A stretch of DNA of 64,000 nucleotides from Prorocentrum cordatum (taxonomy: Eukaryota; Sar; Dinophyceae; Prorocentrales; Prorocentraceae). The notes under the pieces were generated by a model that was not told the DNA's origin, searched no databases, and worked only from the letters and a program-made list of their open reading frames with translations. This document shows, one piece after another, positions 61,537 to 64,000 of the stretch (position 1 is its first letter; each line of letters starts with the position of its first letter). The position numbers and the translations under genes were made by a program. The stretch lies in contig CAUYUJ010004335.1 in NCBI GenBank assembly GCA_963575745.1, forward strand, positions 372,256 to 436,255, read 5' to 3'.

Positions 61537-63927
61537 CTACTGAAGGCGAAGGTGAAGCGATTGCCGAACCCAATCGAGCATTTCTTTGGCGAGGCCCAAA
61601 CGAAACTTTTTGTCCCGAGAACCCTGCGGAGAAAATAAGGTGGTCCAGGCATCCTTATCATACCTGAAAACGTACCCCCTATGCGAGCGGGAGTGGGTAC
61701 GGCTGCCACCAGAGTGGTCAAAGGAGCGATTCTGAATGACCCAATGCTTGCAATATTGAAACAGCCTCGACGAAAAATCTTCTGGATGTCTTTGCATGTG
61801 TGAAACCCAACTAATGGCAGAGTCCAAATGGAAAATAGCCCAAGAAACTTCTTTGAACCCCTTGGTTTTACGATTTCTGCGTAGACTGAATTGTTCTGGG
61901 GATTCCCCTGGGAGCCTTTTGAGTTTCAACATGATCCTGATACATTGATTCTGTGCCTTAGTAATCAAATCCGCCGTCGTCTTACAGGGTACCCAGGCAG
62001 CACCTCTGGATCGTATAATCCCTCCCGCCATGCAGTTCAGTTTAGAGAGGCGTTTAGACATGGGGATATGCTCGTTAATCAAGAATTTACTGTTAGCCCA
62101 AAAGGCTTTGTTGATCTGTGAAATACCCCGCTTGACATCTTCGTGGCAGGAGCCAGTGGCGGTGAGAACAGGGCCCAGCACCTTGGCCTCCGGTACCACA
62201 GACCAAGTTTTCCCGAAGGGGTCAGACCACTTGTATCCTTGAAAGAGGTAAGGATAGGCCGGAAGGATTTCCCGATCGTCTTTGAGCTTGAGCCGGTGTT
62301 CATTCCATAACTCCGACTCTACCAGGGCGGTCAGAGTTGCAAGATCCTGTTCCGAGGACGCCACTACAAAAATATTATCTGACCAGCTGAGAAGAGCAAT
62401 CCTGAAGTCGAAGCCCAACTGCTCGCAGCGAATGGAGATTCCCAAAGAAGAATGTGTAATTTTCTCCAAAGTGGAGGCGAAGCAATCTTCTACAGAAACG
62501 CGCGCCAGTATGCATGCTGTCCCAGCTCCTTGCATCAACCCACGGTCTCTTTGGATAATCCCAGTGTTTGAGTCCAGAAGAGAAATGGAAACTCGAGGGT
62601 TCCTGTGCAACCTGATGCAGCCCACCGCTAAGAAAAGAGGAACTCCCCGTCCCAATAAGCTCCGTAAAACCATTCCATAACGAATCTGATCGTGGTGAGC
62701 TTTGATATCTGTAATCCCAACCATTCCTTTGTTAAAGTGATCTCGCCCATATTCTAAAATGTGGTAGACACTCGTGTGAAGCTCTTGTAATTGTCCACCT
62801 TTGCTTAGCCCAAAAATCAGGCCCTTGAGACCTTTGGAGTCAGTGTATGAATCCAGAACTGGCAGAATGGCCCTCGCCACATATGCGTGCCCAATCTTGG
62901 CAATAGCAGGCTGAGGAATAACAACTCTAGTTTGAGAAGGGGTTCCAAAACCCTTGATCTTGTTACCCAGGTGGCCCCCGAATGTGACGTCGTTCCAGAA
63001 TTCAGGGTTGCCTAAGCAGGCTTGTATACACCCCGTGAGCCTTTGGGACCAGCCCGAAACTTTTATAACAGCCGTGCAGGCGAACTCTGTGTCGATCTTT
63101 CGGGGGGCCTTGATGTCGTCCAGCGCGTCCTCTAGCAAGGACGGGATGATGGGGTCGTCGTAGAAATTGAAAAAACCCAAGGATCGAAGCCAGGCGGTGT
63201 CCTCCTGGCGCTCCGAGTCTGAGAGTCCCCACCTCTCTCTATATTCTTCCGCAACCAGTGTGGTGCAGCGGCACACTTCAAAAATCTTGACTTGATCTAC
63301 ACAGAAACCCAAAATGGGAAGAAGAGACTTGCGTGAAGCCCAGACTCGTTTTCCTTGAGAGGCGTTGAGCGCAACCTGAGCCAGTTCACGCTGAAGTTTC
63401 GTTATCTTGAGCGCTTTCAAGAGGAGCTGACCCAAGGCGACCCTCGAGGCTTCGTTAAGTTCGGAGTTGAACCGTGTCCTGAGACTCTTGACCCAAAATG
63501 GCTCTTCGGCAAATCTCCTAAAACTCCTAGGGAGGGCCTGAGTCGCTTCATACACCTGTCCCAACATGTTTTCCCAGAAATCGAAGGAGAGGGTAAGGTC
63601 CCTTGGATCGTGATACCTTACCGCACATGAATCGGGCTGTTCTTCGTCATTTAGACGAATAAGTTCCGCTGATTCGGGAAACAGACCCTGGGCAATCTTC
63701 CTGACCTCCAAAATGTTTGTAGGAGTCCAAAGGAGCGGTCTTCTCTTAAGGGCCCGCTGAGGGAAGGCCAGGACATCACATCCGATGAGGGCATGGTCCC
63801 CAGGGACGCCCGCCCAGCAGGCGAAGCAGTCAGAAGAAAGATCACCCCTGGCGAGAGCAATGTGATCGATCGTGCTGTTGGCTTGGGAGAGCGCCTGTTC
63901 ACCATCGGGCTTCCTTGTGAATTGCAT
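61537..63927 (-). CDS. LINE reverse transcriptase with end of EEP domain, uninterrupted
   Basis: 796 residues from ATG 63927 to the stop at 61537, no break. Residues 18-52 (STIDHI, GDHALIGCDV) match the closing strands and D-H motif of an EEP endonuclease, whose start lies beyond the window or in an upstream exon. KAPRKID (273-279) stands where LINE RTs have KAPGPDG. RT motif A is VGITDIKAHHDQ (Asp 407), motif B RGLMQGAGTA (Gln-Gly 466-467), motif C LLSWSDNIFVV (Asp 517, Asn 518). A 280-residue thumb and C-terminal region follows, ending KEMLDWVRQSLHLRLQ. Intactness suggests recent or ongoing activity. Lower GC than its surroundings. Confidence 0.75.
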   Translation of the reverse strand: MQFTRKPDGEQALSQANSTIDHIALARGDLSSDCFACWAGVPGDHALIGCDVLAFPQRALKRRPLLWTPTNILEVRKIAQGLFPESAELIRLNDEEQPDSCAVRYHDPRDLTLSFDFWENMLGQVYEATQALPRSFRRFAEEPFWVKSLRTRFNSELNEASRVALGQLLLKALKITKLQRELAQVALNASQGKRVWASRKSLLPILGFCVDQVKIFEVCRCTTLVAEEYRERWGLSDSERQEDTAWLRSLGFFNFYDDPIIPSLLEDALDDIKAPRKIDTEFACTAVIKVSGWSQRLTGCIQACLGNPEFWNDVTFGGHLGNKIKGFGTPSQTRVVIPQPAIAKIGHAYVARAILPVLDSYTDSKGLKGLIFGLSKGGQLQELHTSVYHILEYGRDHFNKGMVGITDIKAHHDQIRYGMVLRSLLGRGVPLFLAVGCIRLHRNPRVSISLLDSNTGIIQRDRGLMQGAGTACILARVSVEDCFASTLEKITHSSLGISIRCEQLGFDFRIALLSWSDNIFVVASSEQDLATLTALVESELWNEHRLKLKDDREILPAYPYLFQGYKWSDPFGKTWSVVPEAKVLGPVLTATGSCHEDVKRGISQINKAFWANSKFLINEHIPMSKRLSKLNCMAGGIIRSRGAAWVPCKTTADLITKAQNQCIRIMLKLKRLPGESPEQFSLRRNRKTKGFKEVSWAIFHLDSAISWVSHMQRHPEDFSSRLFQYCKHWVIQNRSFDHSGGSRTHSRSHRGYVFRYDKDAWTTLFSPQGSRDKKFRLGLAKEMLDWVRQSLHLRLQ

Positions 63928-64000
63928 GGAAGTCTCCTGAAACCTGAAAGGGATGGGAGGGAGGGGTAGGACGTCAGATATGACGCGAGCGCACCTGGCT
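63928..64000 (-). other. Sequence upstream of the RT frame
   Basis: Upstream of the ATG on the minus strand, running off the window. CCTTTCAGGTTTCAGG-like pyrimidine-AG sequence could be a 3' splice site, in which case the ATG is not the true start. Confidence 0.25.

Overview
The window is eukaryotic nuclear DNA, most likely from a dinoflagellate. There are no operons, Shine-Dalgarno sites or rRNA genes. Most of the 64 kb is tandem repeats and decayed retroelements. The two main retroelement families, a DIRS-like element with YVDN at the RT active site and LINEs with a restriction-like C-terminal domain, read like families I associate with dinoflagellate genomes. The organism call is inference from protein resemblance; no database was searched.

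Layout. 1-1.4 kb: 5'-truncated SAP-domain protein, the only host-like gene I can name. 1.5-9.7 kb: a chain of unrelated minisatellites, microsatellites and 150-bp satellites, with a candidate terminal-inverted-repeat element at 3.84-4.57 kb. 10.3-12.5 kb: two copies of one LINE family in opposite orientation, separated by a CTC microsatellite. 12.8-18.3 kb: a DIRS-like retrotransposon (Gag-like, RT, RNase H, tyrosine recombinase) with frameshifts and in-frame stops. Its recombinase is interrupted at 18.34 kb and resumes at 25.17 kb, where the catalytic end and a C5-methyltransferase-like domain follow. The 6.8 kb between carries 42-bp inverted ends, a 14-bp flanking direct repeat, two more LINE fragments and several related minisatellites.

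25.8-32.3 kb: higher-order and simple repeats with unassigned ordinary-complexity islands. 32.4-44.7 kb: seven copies of a roughly 1.25-kb GC-rich satellite that repeatedly carries a CG-rich hairpin; units 5 and 6 each carry an extra 1.7-kb composite repeat block. 44.7-48.8 kb: microsatellites and unassigned islands. 48.8-55.8 kb: a decayed minus-strand LINE with coiled-coil-like, endonuclease and early RT segments. 56.0-56.6 kb: poly(T) and CAC tracts.

57.5-64 kb: visibly less GC-rich DNA with minus-strand reading frames. The largest is an uninterrupted 796-residue frame with the end of an endonuclease domain and a full RT; several unrecognised frames lie downstream. It runs off the right edge of the window and is the best candidate for a relatively young, possibly undescribed multi-ORF retroelement.
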